Shown: in pieces, positions 6,509-16,476 of the stretch
Position numbering within the stretch: position 1 is the stretch's first letter
How the letters are laid out: every line of letters begins with the position of its first letter
Assembly: GCF_009372235.1 (NCBI RefSeq)
Contig: NZ_ML762920.1
Span: 589,298-653,297, forward strand
DNA length: 64,000 nt
Reading direction: 5' to 3'
Source: Dickeya oryzae
GTDB lineage: Bacteria; Pseudomonadota; Gammaproteobacteria; Enterobacterales; Enterobacteriaceae
Program-made: the position numbers and the translations under genes
Notes under the pieces: model-generated
Told to the model about the DNA's origin: nothing
Database searches by the model: none
The model's input: only the letters and a program-made list of their open reading frames with translations

Positions 6509-9157
6509 TCAGCCCGCCCGGCGTAATGTGTCTGGCGTCGCATACTGTTGCAGCAACGCCTTCAGTTCCGGTACGCAGGATCCGCAGTTAGTCCCGCATT
6601 GTAGCTGTTCACCCAGTTGTGCCACGCTGTGGCATCCCTGACGGATAGCGTCGATAATGCGCTGCTCGCCAACCGCGAAACAGCTGCAAATAGTTGCGCC
6701 TTGCGGTGTTTCCCCCTGTGGAGCACACCCCGCCAACAACGCCAGTCGATCCGACGACTGCTGTGGCGGCACGGCAAATGCCGCCAACACCGCTTCACGC
6801 GCCAGTTGCGGACGATGCACCCCCACATAAAGCGCTACAGCGATCTGTGTGCCTCGCCAGCCAATGGCATGAAACAGCCAGTCGTCCCCCTGAGCCTGCT
6901 GAAATTCAACGTCGCTCAGGTCATATTGCCGGGTCAGCCAGTCGAGCCAGTGTTCTGGTGTGCGCTCGTCGGCGATCACATAATGCGACACCCCGTCTGC
7001 AGTCACCCGGCTCCAGTAGCCACAGTCCGGTACGGCGACGTCACTGCGGACAAACAGCTCGCCGAACCAGACGGCGGGCCAGCGTTGGATGCGTACCCGC
7101 GCCTGTTTGCTTTCTGGCTGACCGGAGTAAGGGTCAGTCACCGCCGCCACCAGACTATCGACACGCGCCTGTGCGCTGAATTGCCGGTTCCAGTGCATGG
7201 GGACAAAAATGCTGCCGGGCTGCTGACCCCGCTGAACCTGCGCCCGCGCCAGCATCCAGCCGGACCCGGCGCTGATGCGAACCAGTTCGCCATCGTGCAC
7301 ACCGGCGTTAAGCGCATCCTGCGGGTGCAGATCGCAGTAAGGCTCCGGCAGATGCCGCATCAGGCGCGCCGCCTTACCGGTGCGGGTCATGGTGTGCCAC
7401 TGGTCGCGTATCCGCCCGGTGTTGAGCACCAGTGGATACGCCGGGGACGGTGGGTTGACCGGCAATTGCGGGGTGATGGCCAGTAACCGCGCCTTACCGT
7501 CCGGATGCCAGCAACGGCCATCGGTATATAACCGTGCGGTACCGCCATCGGCCTGCGTGGTCACCGGCCACTGCACCGGGGCAAGTTGTTGCCACTGCTC
7601 ATCGCTGAGCGTCGCCAGCGCGCTGATGTTGAAGGCACGCTGCCCCTGATTCTCAAATCCAGATAACGCGGCATGTTCACGGAAAATTTGCGCCGGGTGG
7701 CGGTAATCAAACGCCTCGCCAAACCCCATACGTGTGGCGACATGCGATAAAATCCACCAGTCTGCTTTCGCCTCGCCCGGTGCTGGCAAAAACGCACGTT
7801 GACGGGAAATACGCCGTTCGGAATTGGTGACCGTGCCGTCTTTTTCTCCCCACGCCAATGCCGGTAGCAGGATATCGGCGCATTCGGTGGTATCGGTATG
7901 ACGCATCACATCAGAGACAATCACCAGCGGGCAGCGCAACAACGCCTGCCGCACGCGATCGGCTTCCGGCATTGACACCACCGGGTTGGTGCCCATTATC
8001 CATACCGCCTTCACCTGCCCGGCTTCGATGGCACGAAACAGATCCACCGCCATCAGCCCCGGTGCCGAGGCCACCCGATCACTGCCCCAAAAGCGACCGA
8101 CCCGCGCCACCTCTTGCGGGCTGAACCCCATGTGTGCCGCCAGTTGATTCGCCAGCCCGCCCACTTCCCGGCCCCCCATCGCATTCGGCTGACCGGTAAT
8201 CGAAAACGGGCCACACCCAACCCGGCCGATACGGCCGCTGAACAGATGCACGTTAATAATCGCGTTGCATTTGTCGCTGCCGGAAGCAGACTGGTTAATG
8301 CCCTGCGAGTAGAGCGTCACCACCTTGTCGGTCTCGCTGAACCACTGGTAGAAACGGGCCACCGCCTCGCGCGGTAACCGGCAGAATTCCGCCACCCGTT
8401 CTACCGTCCACTCATCGGCCGCTGCCAGCGCTGCTTCCACACCGCTCAGCGCGTCAGGCGGCGGCGCGGATTGCTGCGCCAGCCAGTGCAGCAATCCGTT
8501 GAACAACCCGGCATCGCTGCCGGGTGCCAGCGGCAGGTGTAAGTCCGCCGCATCGCAGGTGGCGGTATGACGCGGGTCCACCACCACGACTTTCATGTGC
8601 GGACGCTGTTGTTTCGCCTGCATCAGCCGTTGATACACCACCGGGTGCGCCCAGGCGGTATTGGAACCGACCAGCACCACCAGATCCGCCTGTTCGATGT
8701 CCTCGTAGTTACCCGGCACCGCGTCGGCACCCAGCGCCCGTTTGTAACCGATGACCGCTGAGGCCATGCACAGCCGGGAATTGGTATCCATGTTGGCGCT
8801 GCCGATAAAGCCTTTCATCAGCTTGTTGGCGACGTAATAATCTTCGGTCAGTAATTGCCCCGAACCGTAAAACGCCACCGCCTGCGGGCCGTGCTGCACA
8901 ATAATATCGCCGAGCGATTGCGCGACCCGGTCCAGCGCCTGATCCCAACTGACGCGCTGCCCGTCCACCAGCGGCCATAACAACCGCCCTTGTAGACTCA
9001 GTGTGTCGCCGAGCGCCGACCCTTTGACGCACAACCGTCCCTGATTAGCCGGGTGCTGGCTGTCGCCTTTTATGGTCACCCTCCCGTCCGGTTGCGCCGT
9101 AGCAATCACGCCGCAACCCACACCGCAATAAGGACAGGTGGTGCGACAGCCGGTCAT
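6509..9157 (-). CDS. nasA: Assimilatory nitrate reductase, catalytic subunit
   Basis: An 882-residue molybdopterin oxidoreductase of NasA length. Cys8, Cys11, Cys15 and Cys43 form the N-terminal [4Fe-4S] motif (CPYCGVGC ... RLCVKG). NSRLCMAS probably carries the Mo-ligand Cys. The C-terminus adds a BFD-like [2Fe-2S] domain (CSC at the start, CGTNCGSC at the end), as in Klebsiella NasA. There is no Tat signal, so it is cytoplasmic. It reduces nitrate to nitrite with electrons from the NasC domain. Its ATG overlaps the stop of the upstream fusion gene by 4 bp (ATGA). Confidence 0.93.
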   Translation of the reverse strand: MTGCRTTCPYCGVGCGVIATAQPDGRVTIKGDSQHPANQGRLCVKGSALGDTLSLQGRLLWPLVDGQRVSWDQALDRVAQSLGDIIVQHGPQAVAFYGSGQLLTEDYYVANKLMKGFIGSANMDTNSRLCMASAVIGYKRALGADAVPGNYEDIEQADLVVLVGSNTAWAHPVVYQRLMQAKQQRPHMKVVVVDPRHTATCDAADLHLPLAPGSDAGLFNGLLHWLAQQSAPPPDALSGVEAALAAADEWTVERVAEFCRLPREAVARFYQWFSETDKVVTLYSQGINQSASGSDKCNAIINVHLFSGRIGRVGCGPFSITGQPNAMGGREVGGLANQLAAHMGFSPQEVARVGRFWGSDRVASAPGLMAVDLFRAIEAGQVKAVWIMGTNPVVSMPEADRVRQALLRCPLVIVSDVMRHTDTTECADILLPALAWGEKDGTVTNSERRISRQRAFLPAPGEAKADWWILSHVATRMGFGEAFDYRHPAQIFREHAALSGFENQGQRAFNISALATLSDEQWQQLAPVQWPVTTQADGGTARLYTDGRCWHPDGKARLLAITPQLPVNPPSPAYPLVLNTGRIRDQWHTMTRTGKAARLMRHLPEPYCDLHPQDALNAGVHDGELVRISAGSGWMLARAQVQRGQQPGSIFVPMHWNRQFSAQARVDSLVAAVTDPYSGQPESKQARVRIQRWPAVWFGELFVRSDVAVPDCGYWSRVTADGVSHYVIADERTPEHWLDWLTRQYDLSDVEFQQAQGDDWLFHAIGWRGTQIAVALYVGVHRPQLAREAVLAAFAVPPQQSSDRLALLAGCAPQGETPQGATICSCFAVGEQRIIDAIRQGCHSVAQLGEQLQCGTNCGSCVPELKALLQQYATPDTLRRAG

Positions 9158-12100
9158 AACGCCTCCGCCATGTCGGTCGATACCACCGTCATTGGCTCGT
9201 CAGCCACCCAGATACGCTCCTGAACGACACGTACCGGCCAGACGCGTACCCGCAGTTGGCTATCATCCGGGCTGACACCGTCACACAAGCGCAAACGTTT
9301 TTTGTACAACGGCGAAATCACCACTGGCTCACCGTCCACATCGCCGACAATGCCGCGCGACAGCACGTTAGCACCGCTGCCCGGTTCCAGGTTATCGAGC
9401 GCGAACACGCGTGCCACCTGCCCCGGTTGCGACGCCGGGAGATGGAACAACGCCACCTGCCGATGTCCGACTCGCGCTGCCATCCCTGCATTCGCCGGGA
9501 TATCGCTGAGGAAACCGACGCACTGCCAGCCATCGGCCCCGAGGGTCTCGGATACGGTGATCGGTTTTTTCTCTTCAGGGCGAGCCGGACGAATCTGACC
9601 ACGTTCGGGGACCATCACCACCGCCTCATCCGGGGTGTCGCTGTTGAGGAAGGCGCGGAACAATGCCCGGTTTTCGTCATGCGCCAGTGTGGTTTGCCAC
9701 TCGCACTGGTAGCTGTCGACAACCTGGCGCATCTCGCTTTCCAGCTCATCGGCAATCCCCAGGCTGTCGTCGATCACCACCTGACGCAGATAATCAACGC
9801 CGCCTTCCAGATTATCCAGCCACACACTGGTACGCTGGAGCCGGTCTGCGGTACGGATGTAAAACATCAGCAGGCGGTCGATAAAGCGGAACAGCGTCTC
9901 GGTATCCAGATCGCTGGCGAACAGGTCGGCATGACGCGGTTTCATACCGCCATTACCGCACACGTACAGGTTCCAGCCCTTGTCGGTGGCAATCACACCG
10001 ATGTCTTTACCCTGCGCTTCGGCGCACTCACGGGTACAACCGGAGACCGCCATCTTGAGTTTGTGCGGCGAGCGCAACCCTTTGTAACGATGCTCCAGCG
10101 CAATCGCCAGCCCGGTGGAATCCTGTACACCATAGCGGCACCAGGTTGACCCCACGCAGGATTTCACCGTACGCAGCGACTTGCCGTAGGCATGACCGGT
10201 TTCAAAGCCAGCGTCGATCAACTCCTGCCAGATAGCAGGCAGTTGTTCCAGCCGCGCACCGAACAAATCGACCCGCTGACCACCGGTAATTTTGGTGTAC
10301 AGGTGGTAGCGCTCTGCGACCTGACCGATGGCGATCAACCCTTTAGGGGTGATCTCCCCACCGGGGATACGCGGCACCACCGAGTAGGTACCGTCTTTTT
10401 GGATGTTGGCCAGAAAACGGTCATTGGTATCCTGCAACGGTACATGTTCGGGTTTCAGCACGTAGTCGTTCCAGCACGATGCCAGCATCGACCCCACCAG
10501 CGGTTTACAGATTTCACACCCGAGCCCGTGACCGTGACGAGCGATCAACTCGCCAAAACTGCGGATACGGTTGACGCGAATCAGGTGGTACAGTTCCTGA
10601 CGCGAGTACGCAAAGTGTTCGCAGATGTCTTTTTTCACCTCGATGCCTGACTGCTGCAACCGGTATTCCATCACCTGCTTGAGTAACGGCACACAACCGC
10701 CACACCCCGTCCCGGCCTTGGTGCAGGCTTTCAGTGACGCCAGATCGGTGCAACCGTTGTCTACCGCCGCGAAAATATCCGCTTTGCTGACGTTGTGGCA
10801 GGAGCAAATCTGCGCGCTGTCCGGCAGTGCCGCTACCCCCAGCCCTTTCGGGGCGGCGCCGTCCAGTGCGGGCAGGATCAGACTTTCCGGGTGGTCGGGT
10901 AACGTCATGTCGTTGAGCTTCATTTGCAGCAGTGTGCTGTAATCACTGCTGTCGCCGACCAGCACCGCCCCTAGTAGCCGCTTGCCGTCTGCCGAGACAA
11001 TGATTTTTTTGTAGACCTGATTCGGCTCGTCGTTCCACTGATAACTCTGGCTACCTTCGGTGTTGCCGTGCGCATCACCGATTGACGCGACATCCACCCC
11101 CAGCAGCTTGAGCTTGGTACTCATGTCAGCACCGGTGAAAGCCAGTTCTTGCTGTTCCTGCTGCGCCGACCTCGCCAATTGGGCCGCGACAGTGCGCGCC
11201 ATCTGGTAGCCCGGGGCCACCAGTCCGAAAATCTGCCCTTGCCATACCGCACACTCACCGATGGCGAAGATAGCGTCATCGGACGTCTGGCAGTGATCGT
11301 CAATCACGATACCGCCACGCGTGCCTATCTCCAGCCCAGCCTCACTCGCCAGCCGAACGCGTGGGCGAATACCGGCGGAAAACAGGATCAGGTCGGTTTC
11401 CAGCGATGTGCCATCGGCAAAATTCATCCGGTGACGCGCCTGCTCGCCTGCCGTAATGTCGAGCGTTTCTTTGCTGGTGTGCACCTGCAAGCCCAACGCT
11501 TCGATTTTGCGCCGGAGCAACTGAGCGCCGCCCTCATCCAGTTGCACCGCCATCAGCCGGGGTGCGAACTCCACCACGTGGGTCTCCAGCCCCAGTTGGC
11601 GCAGTGCGTTCGCCGCTTCCAGCCCCAGCAGGCCGCCCCCCACGACGACACCACTGCGTGATTCGCGTGCGTAGTCGGCAATCGCATCCAGATTATCCAA
11701 CGTGCGATAGACCAGACAGCCGGGGCGATCATTGCCTTTGATTGGCGGTACAAACGCATAGGAACCCGTTGCCAGCACCAGACGATCGTAAGGCGTTTCC
11801 TGACCATTCGCATCGCGCACACAGCGGCGCTGGCGATCGATGGCCATCACCTGACAGCCGGTACGCAGTTCAATACCGGTCTGCTCGAAAAAACCGTCAC
11901 TGACCATCGACAGCGACTCGGCGCTACGTCCGGCGAAATACTCAGACAAATGTACCCGGTCATAGGCCGGGTAGCGTTCTTCGCCGAACACCACCACGTG
12001 ATACTGCTGGTGCAGGCCGCGCTCCACCAGTTGCTCCAGAAAGTGGTGACCGACCATGCCGTGTCCCACTACCACCAATACGGGTTTACTCATAACAGAA

Positions 12101-13317
12101 ATCCTTACGGCTTCAGGCCGTATGTCTATTTCAGGAAAAGAAAGACCAAATAAAAGCGATGACGGTGCCGATGGCAGCCTGGTCTCCATGGCCGCCAGCA
12201 GTTGCGGGCTGTCGTTGACATGACCGAACAGCAGCGCACCGCACAACCGATCGTCGCGGAATATCAGACGGCGGTAGTGACCGCCGAGCGGGTCTGACAG
12301 TGAGTGGGTCTTATCGCCCACCTGCGGATGCAGTTCACCCGCGCTCACAACGTCAATCCCGGTTACCTTCAGGCGCGTGGCCAGCGGCGTCGGCACATAA
12401 TCCGCTACCGGCTGCCCGGCCAGTCTGGCCGCCAACACATCCGCCTGCGCCAGACAGGGGGCCACCAGCCCCACCGTCTCCCCATTGATTTCTGCGCATT
12501 CACCGAACGCGCTGATAGCCTCGTCGCAGGTACGCAACTGACCATCCACCAGAATGCCGCGCCCGCATGGCAGGCCGCTGTCGCGAGCCAGCTCACATAC
12601 CGGCGCTACACCGGTCGCCACCACCACCAGACCGGCAGGAAGGCGTGTGCCGTCCGCCAGCACCACCGCCTCGACCTGTTCGCTCCCTTGCAGCGACTGG
12701 ATCTGCACACCGGTCAGGCAACGAATGCCACGCTCTCGCAACCGGGTAGTCAGTAAATCGCTGGCGACATCGTCAAGCTGGCGCTCCATCAGCCGGGTGT
12801 GGCGATGCACTAACGTCACTTCGGCACCGTGCAGACGCAATGCGGCGGCGGCCTCAATCCCCAATACCCCGCCACCTATCACCACCACCGGTGCCTTTTG
12901 CCGTACCGCCGCCCACATCCGCTCGACATCATCCAGCGAGCGAAACCCGGTGACCCCCGATAGGCTGATGCCCGGCAATGGCGGCATAAACGGGCGTGCC
13001 CCTGTTGCCAGTACCAGGTGGTCATAGGCCAGACGACGGCGGTCGGTGACCACCTCCCGCGCGGCCCTGTCGATACGCAAGGCCGATTCACCGGTCAGGA
13101 CGGTGACATCCATCGACTCAGGCAGCGGCTCCAGTTGTGTTTCCTCAAACGTTTTCTCGCCCCCCAGCACCGACGAGAGCAGCACGCGGTTATAACTGGC
13201 ACGCGGCTCACGGTCGATGAGGGTGATGCGGTAGCGTTGCGCTGCAAGCTGCGCCAATTTTTTTACCAGCCGGGCGCTGGACAGGCCGTTACCGATGACA
13301 ACCAGATGCGCGCTCAT
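9154..13317 (-). CDS. nasB: NasC-NirB-NirD fusion: NADH-dependent nitrate/nitrite reductase
   Basis: 1387 residues in one frame. Residues 1 to about 391 are a FAD/NAD(P)H reductase like NasC (GNGLSSARLVKKL; VVVIGGGVLGIEAA). Residue 409 begins MSKPVLVVVGHGMVGHHF, the classical NirB N-terminus, followed by a second FAD/NAD domain, a BFD [2Fe-2S] motif (CSCHNV ... CGGCVP) and the sirohaem/[4Fe-4S] sulfite-nitrite reductase half (CVGSTWC; SGCTRECAEA). About residues 1275-1387 are a Rieske-like NirD domain (VLSRGIVGD, VISPLYKKRLRL). It would reduce nitrite to ammonium with NADH and pass electrons to NasA. The start has GGGAGG upstream. The roughly 17-residue NasC-NirB linker reads like a former intergenic gap with its own AAGGA before the NirB ATG. 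Confidence 0.9.
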   Translation of the reverse strand: MSAHLVVIGNGLSSARLVKKLAQLAAQRYRITLIDREPRASYNRVLLSSVLGGEKTFEETQLEPLPESMDVTVLTGESALRIDRAAREVVTDRRRLAYDHLVLATGARPFMPPLPGISLSGVTGFRSLDDVERMWAAVRQKAPVVVIGGGVLGIEAAAALRLHGAEVTLVHRHTRLMERQLDDVASDLLTTRLRERGIRCLTGVQIQSLQGSEQVEAVVLADGTRLPAGLVVVATGVAPVCELARDSGLPCGRGILVDGQLRTCDEAISAFGECAEINGETVGLVAPCLAQADVLAARLAGQPVADYVPTPLATRLKVTGIDVVSAGELHPQVGDKTHSLSDPLGGHYRRLIFRDDRLCGALLFGHVNDSPQLLAAMETRLPSAPSSLLFGLSFPEIDIRPEAVRISVMSKPVLVVVGHGMVGHHFLEQLVERGLHQQYHVVVFGEERYPAYDRVHLSEYFAGRSAESLSMVSDGFFEQTGIELRTGCQVMAIDRQRRCVRDANGQETPYDRLVLATGSYAFVPPIKGNDRPGCLVYRTLDNLDAIADYARESRSGVVVGGGLLGLEAANALRQLGLETHVVEFAPRLMAVQLDEGGAQLLRRKIEALGLQVHTSKETLDITAGEQARHRMNFADGTSLETDLILFSAGIRPRVRLASEAGLEIGTRGGIVIDDHCQTSDDAIFAIGECAVWQGQIFGLVAPGYQMARTVAAQLARSAQQEQQELAFTGADMSTKLKLLGVDVASIGDAHGNTEGSQSYQWNDEPNQVYKKIIVSADGKRLLGAVLVGDSSDYSTLLQMKLNDMTLPDHPESLILPALDGAAPKGLGVAALPDSAQICSCHNVSKADIFAAVDNGCTDLASLKACTKAGTGCGGCVPLLKQVMEYRLQQSGIEVKKDICEHFAYSRQELYHLIRVNRIRSFGELIARHGHGLGCEICKPLVGSMLASCWNDYVLKPEHVPLQDTNDRFLANIQKDGTYSVVPRIPGGEITPKGLIAIGQVAERYHLYTKITGGQRVDLFGARLEQLPAIWQELIDAGFETGHAYGKSLRTVKSCVGSTWCRYGVQDSTGLAIALEHRYKGLRSPHKLKMAVSGCTRECAEAQGKDIGVIATDKGWNLYVCGNGGMKPRHADLFASDLDTETLFRFIDRLLMFYIRTADRLQRTSVWLDNLEGGVDYLRQVVIDDSLGIADELESEMRQVVDSYQCEWQTTLAHDENRALFRAFLNSDTPDEAVVMVPERGQIRPARPEEKKPITVSETLGADGWQCVGFLSDIPANAGMAARVGHRQVALFHLPASQPGQVARVFALDNLEPGSGANVLSRGIVGDVDGEPVVISPLYKKRLRLCDGVSPDDSQLRVRVWPVRVVQERIWVADEPMTVVSTDMAEAL

Positions 13318-13329
13318 CGATCCCTCCCG

Positions 13330-14124
13330 TCAGGCCGCGTGCGGCTGCTTCTCGTAGAGGAAATGCAGTACCTGCTGGCGGTACTGGTGATAACGCGGGT
13401 CGTCCGCCAGCGCCACACGGGAACGCGGACGCTCCAGCGCCACCGTCATGATTTCCCCCACGGTGGCGGCCGGGCCATTAGTCATCATCAGCACCCGATC
13501 GGACAGCAGCACCGCTTCATCCACGTCATGGGTGATCAGCACGATGGTGGTATTCAGTTGCTGCTGAATATCCATCACCGCATCCTGCAAATGAGCACGG
13601 GTCAGCGCATCCAGCGCGCCGAACGGCTCATCCATCAGCAACACTTTGGGTTTCATCGCCAGCGCCCGGGCGATGCCCACCCGCTGCTTCATCCCACCGG
13701 AAATTTCATGTGGCCGCTTGTTCAGGGCATGCCCCATGTGCACCAGTTGCAGGTTGTGGATAATCCACTCGTGCATTTCCGCTTTGGTCATCTGACCGCG
13801 AAACACCTGTTTCACCGCCAGCGCCACGTTGTCGTAAGTGGTGAGCCACGGCAGCAGCGAATGATTCTGGAATACCACCGCCCGCTCCGGCCCCGGTCCG
13901 TCGATTTCACGGTTGTCACACAATAGGCCACCGTGCGTCGGCAGCGTCAGCCCGGCAATCAGGTTAAGCAGCGTTGATTTACCGCAGCCGGAATGCCCAA
14001 TCAGACTCAGGGTTTCCCCGGCATGAATATCAAAGCTCACGTTATCGAGCGCCACGAACGAACCGCTGGCGGTGGAGAAACGCTGGCTAACCTGTTGAAT
14101 ACGAATAATCGGTTGATGGCGCAT
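13330..14124 (-). CDS. nasD: Nitrate ABC transporter ATP-binding protein
   Basis: A 264-residue ABC ATPase: Walker A GHSGCGKST, signature SGGMKQR, Walker B VLLMDEP, H-loop THDVDEA. It matches the NrtC/NrtD and SsuB/TauB group and powers nitrate uptake with NasE and NasF. An ATG at 14148 is in frame, but the ATG at 14124 has a perfect AAGGAG six bases upstream and lies just past the nasE stop, so I chose it. It precedes the reductase fusion gene by 12 bases. Confidence 0.9.
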   Translation of the reverse strand: MRHQPIIRIQQVSQRFSTASGSFVALDNVSFDIHAGETLSLIGHSGCGKSTLLNLIAGLTLPTHGGLLCDNREIDGPGPERAVVFQNHSLLPWLTTYDNVALAVKQVFRGQMTKAEMHEWIIHNLQLVHMGHALNKRPHEISGGMKQRVGIARALAMKPKVLLMDEPFGALDALTRAHLQDAVMDIQQQLNTTIVLITHDVDEAVLLSDRVLMMTNGPAATVGEIMTVALERPRSRVALADDPRYHQYRQQVLHFLYEKQPHAA

Positions 14125-14134
14125 CGGTTTCTCC

Positions 14135-15064
14135 TTAACGGCTTTCATAGCTAAAACGTTTGGCCAGCAACATCAGCCCTTGCTCAAGTAACAACCCGAC
14201 CACGCCAATCACCAAAATAGCGGTGATGATGTTGGGTACGTTGAGGTTGTTCCATTCGTTCCAGATCCAAAAACCGATGCCAATACCGCCGGTCAGCATT
14301 TCTGCCGCCACGATCACCAGCCAGGCGATACCAATGGACAACCGAACCCCGGTCAGCACACTCGGCAGTACCGCCGGTAGCAAAATAGTGCGCATGATGG
14401 CGAACTCGGACAGCTTCAACACCCGCGCCACATTCAGGTAATCCTGTGGAATTTGGCGTACCCCTTCCGCGGTGTTGAGGATCATCGGCCAGATGGAGCA
14501 GATGAAAATCGTCCAACTGGATGCCGGTTCGGCACGCTGGAACAACAGCAAGCCGATGGGCAGCCACGCCAGCGGGCTGACCGGACGCAGCAGCGAAATA
14601 ATCGGGTTGAACATCGCGGCAATAAACCGAAAACGGCCAATCAGGAAACCGGCGGGAATGCCCACCAGCGCCGCCAGACCGAACCCGATGCCGACGCGCT
14701 TGAGCGATGCCAGCACGTTCCAGCCAATGCCTTTGTCGTTCGGGCCCGCCACATAAAAAGGGTCAGCAAAAATGCTCTGTGCCGCCTGCCAGGTCTGCCA
14801 CGGCGTCGGGAACCCTTTGCTGCTCAGTGCCGCTATCTGCCATATCACCAGCAGCAACAACATACCGAGCCCTCCCGGCAGCAAGCGGGACAGCATGTTG
14901 CTCAGGCGCTGCCGCCAGACAGGGCGCGGCGTCGCCACCATCGGTTGTGCTGGTGGTGCTACAGTGACGGCATCAGGCAATGTGATAACCACCGCATCGG
15001 CGGCGCTCGCGTTTTCCGGTTCAGCGTCAGGGACGATCGAAAGAATCTGGGCTTGCGTTTTCAT
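14135..15064 (-). CDS. nasE: Nitrate ABC transporter permease
   Basis: A 309-residue inner-membrane permease of the NrtB/SsuC type. A polar N-terminal tail of about 70 residues precedes the first hydrophobic helix (GLGMLLLLVIWQIAAL). The BPD-type EAA loop is visible around EGVRQIPQDYLNVARVLK. Several more hydrophobic segments follow, the last ending LMLLAKRFSYESR. The start has GGAGAG upstream and lies 12 bases after nasF. Confidence 0.9.
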   Translation of the reverse strand: MKTQAQILSIVPDAEPENASAADAVVITLPDAVTVAPPAQPMVATPRPVWRQRLSNMLSRLLPGGLGMLLLLVIWQIAALSSKGFPTPWQTWQAAQSIFADPFYVAGPNDKGIGWNVLASLKRVGIGFGLAALVGIPAGFLIGRFRFIAAMFNPIISLLRPVSPLAWLPIGLLLFQRAEPASSWTIFICSIWPMILNTAEGVRQIPQDYLNVARVLKLSEFAIMRTILLPAVLPSVLTGVRLSIGIAWLVIVAAEMLTGGIGIGFWIWNEWNNLNVPNIITAILVIGVVGLLLEQGLMLLAKRFSYESR

Positions 15065-15076
15065 GGTCGCTCTCCG

Positions 15077-16387
15077 TTACTTTTTCACGCTGACGTTCAC
15101 GCTGACGTTCATACTAAAGCTGTTGGCATAACCGGCCGGATCGCTGCCGTCCCACCGCTTACCATCAATCAATACGCTGCTGCGCATCTCACTGGACGGC
15201 AGCGGTACATTGCCGACCATGCTGGCCGCCTGCTTGTAGATATCGATGCGGTTGACCTGACGGGCCAGCGCCTGATAGTCCGGCTCCTGTGCCAGCAGGC
15301 CCCAGCGTTTGTGCTGGGTGAGAAACCACATGCCGTCGGACAGATAAGGGAAGTTGACTTCGCCGTCGTGGTAGAAGCGCATCGCGTGTTCGTCCTGCCA
15401 GCGTTTCCCGGCCCCGTTGTCGTATTGCCCCAGCATGCGCCCGACAATCGTCTCCTCCTGAGTGTTGACGTAGGCCCGCCCGGCGATCACCCGGGCCGTT
15501 TCACGTCGGTTATCGTCCGAGCTGTCTATCCAGCGCGATGCGTCCAGTACCGCCGCCGTTAAGGCTCGCGCGGTGTTAGGGTTAGCGTTTACCCAGTCGG
15601 CACGGGTACCGAGCACTTTCTCTGGGTGGTCCGGCCAAATCTCCTGCGAGGTGACGGCGGTAAAGCCAAGGCCATCGATAATCGCGCGTTGGTTCCAGGG
15701 CTCACCGACACAAAAACCGCTCATGTTGCCGATCTTCATGTTCACCACCATCTGCGGTGGCGGTACCACCACGGTGCGCACGTCATCAAACGGGTTGATG
15801 CCAGCGGCCCCCAACCAGTAATACAGCCACATGGCATGGGTGCCGGTGGGAAACGTCTGGGCGAAGGTATACGTCCCCGCTGGGCTGGCTGAGATGAATG
15901 TCTTCAGGCTGGCGGCATCCGTCACCCCGGCCTGACGCAAGGCATTGGATAAGGTGATCGCCTGGCCGTTATTGTTGATAGTCATCAGCGCCGCCATATC
16001 GTGCCGCGGCCCTGATGCACCGGCTTGCAAGCCGTACAACAACCCATACAGCACATGGGCAGCATCCAGTTCGCCCGATACCAGCTTGTCACGTACCGCG
16101 GCCCAGCTCGCTTCCTTACTCGGCACAATGGTAATGCCGTATTTCTTGTCAAACCCTTTGACCGACGCCATCACCACCGAGGCGCAATCCGTCAATGGAA
16201 TAAAGCCGACACGCACCTCGTTCTTCTCTGGGGCGTCGGAACCGGCCGCCCAGGCGCTGTTCATTATTCCCGGCATGCCCGGCAGTAACATGGCACCGCC
16301 CAGTGCGGCACTTCCGACCAAAAACTGGCGACGGGAAAACGCCTGTGTTTGGTTACTGGTTTTCTTATCGGTTGTGGAATCACTCAT
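15077..16387 (-). CDS. nasF: Nitrate ABC transporter substrate-binding protein
   Basis: A 436-residue NrtA/CmpA-type binding protein. It opens with a twin-arginine signal (SRRQFLVGSAALGGAMLLPG), so it should be exported folded to the periplasm. VRVGFIPLTDCASVVMA opens the binding domain. An in-frame start 20 codons upstream lies inside the leader terminator stem; ATG 16387 follows GAGGTG with good spacing and gives the expected signal peptide. It captures nitrate (and perhaps nitrite) for NasE/NasD. The C-terminus has a small repeat (NVSVNVSVKK). First gene of the operon, controlled by the leader described separately. Confidence 0.88.
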   Translation of the reverse strand: MSDSTTDKKTSNQTQAFSRRQFLVGSAALGGAMLLPGMPGIMNSAWAAGSDAPEKNEVRVGFIPLTDCASVVMASVKGFDKKYGITIVPSKEASWAAVRDKLVSGELDAAHVLYGLLYGLQAGASGPRHDMAALMTINNNGQAITLSNALRQAGVTDAASLKTFISASPAGTYTFAQTFPTGTHAMWLYYWLGAAGINPFDDVRTVVVPPPQMVVNMKIGNMSGFCVGEPWNQRAIIDGLGFTAVTSQEIWPDHPEKVLGTRADWVNANPNTARALTAAVLDASRWIDSSDDNRRETARVIAGRAYVNTQEETIVGRMLGQYDNGAGKRWQDEHAMRFYHDGEVNFPYLSDGMWFLTQHKRWGLLAQEPDYQALARQVNRIDIYKQAASMVGNVPLPSSEMRSSVLIDGKRWDGSDPAGYANSFSMNVSVNVSVKK

Positions 16388-16428
16388 TAACGACACCTCG
16401 GCAACCCGTCCTTCGACGGCAAAAACAA

Positions 16429-16476
16429 AAAGGCGCCCATAAGCCATGCGAAAATCGCACGCTTATGGGCGCCTTT
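16429..16476 (-). terminator. nasF leader intrinsic terminator (NasR-controlled)
   Basis: A perfect 16-bp inverted repeat (AAAGGCGCCCATAAGC with GCTTATGGGCGCCTTT) plus an inner 5-bp stem. On the minus strand it is followed by TTGTTTTTG. It lies between the promoter and nasF, so it would end transcription before the operon unless antiterminated. Its 5' arm shares bases with the second ANTAR hairpin, as expected for attenuation by NasR. Confidence 0.85.
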
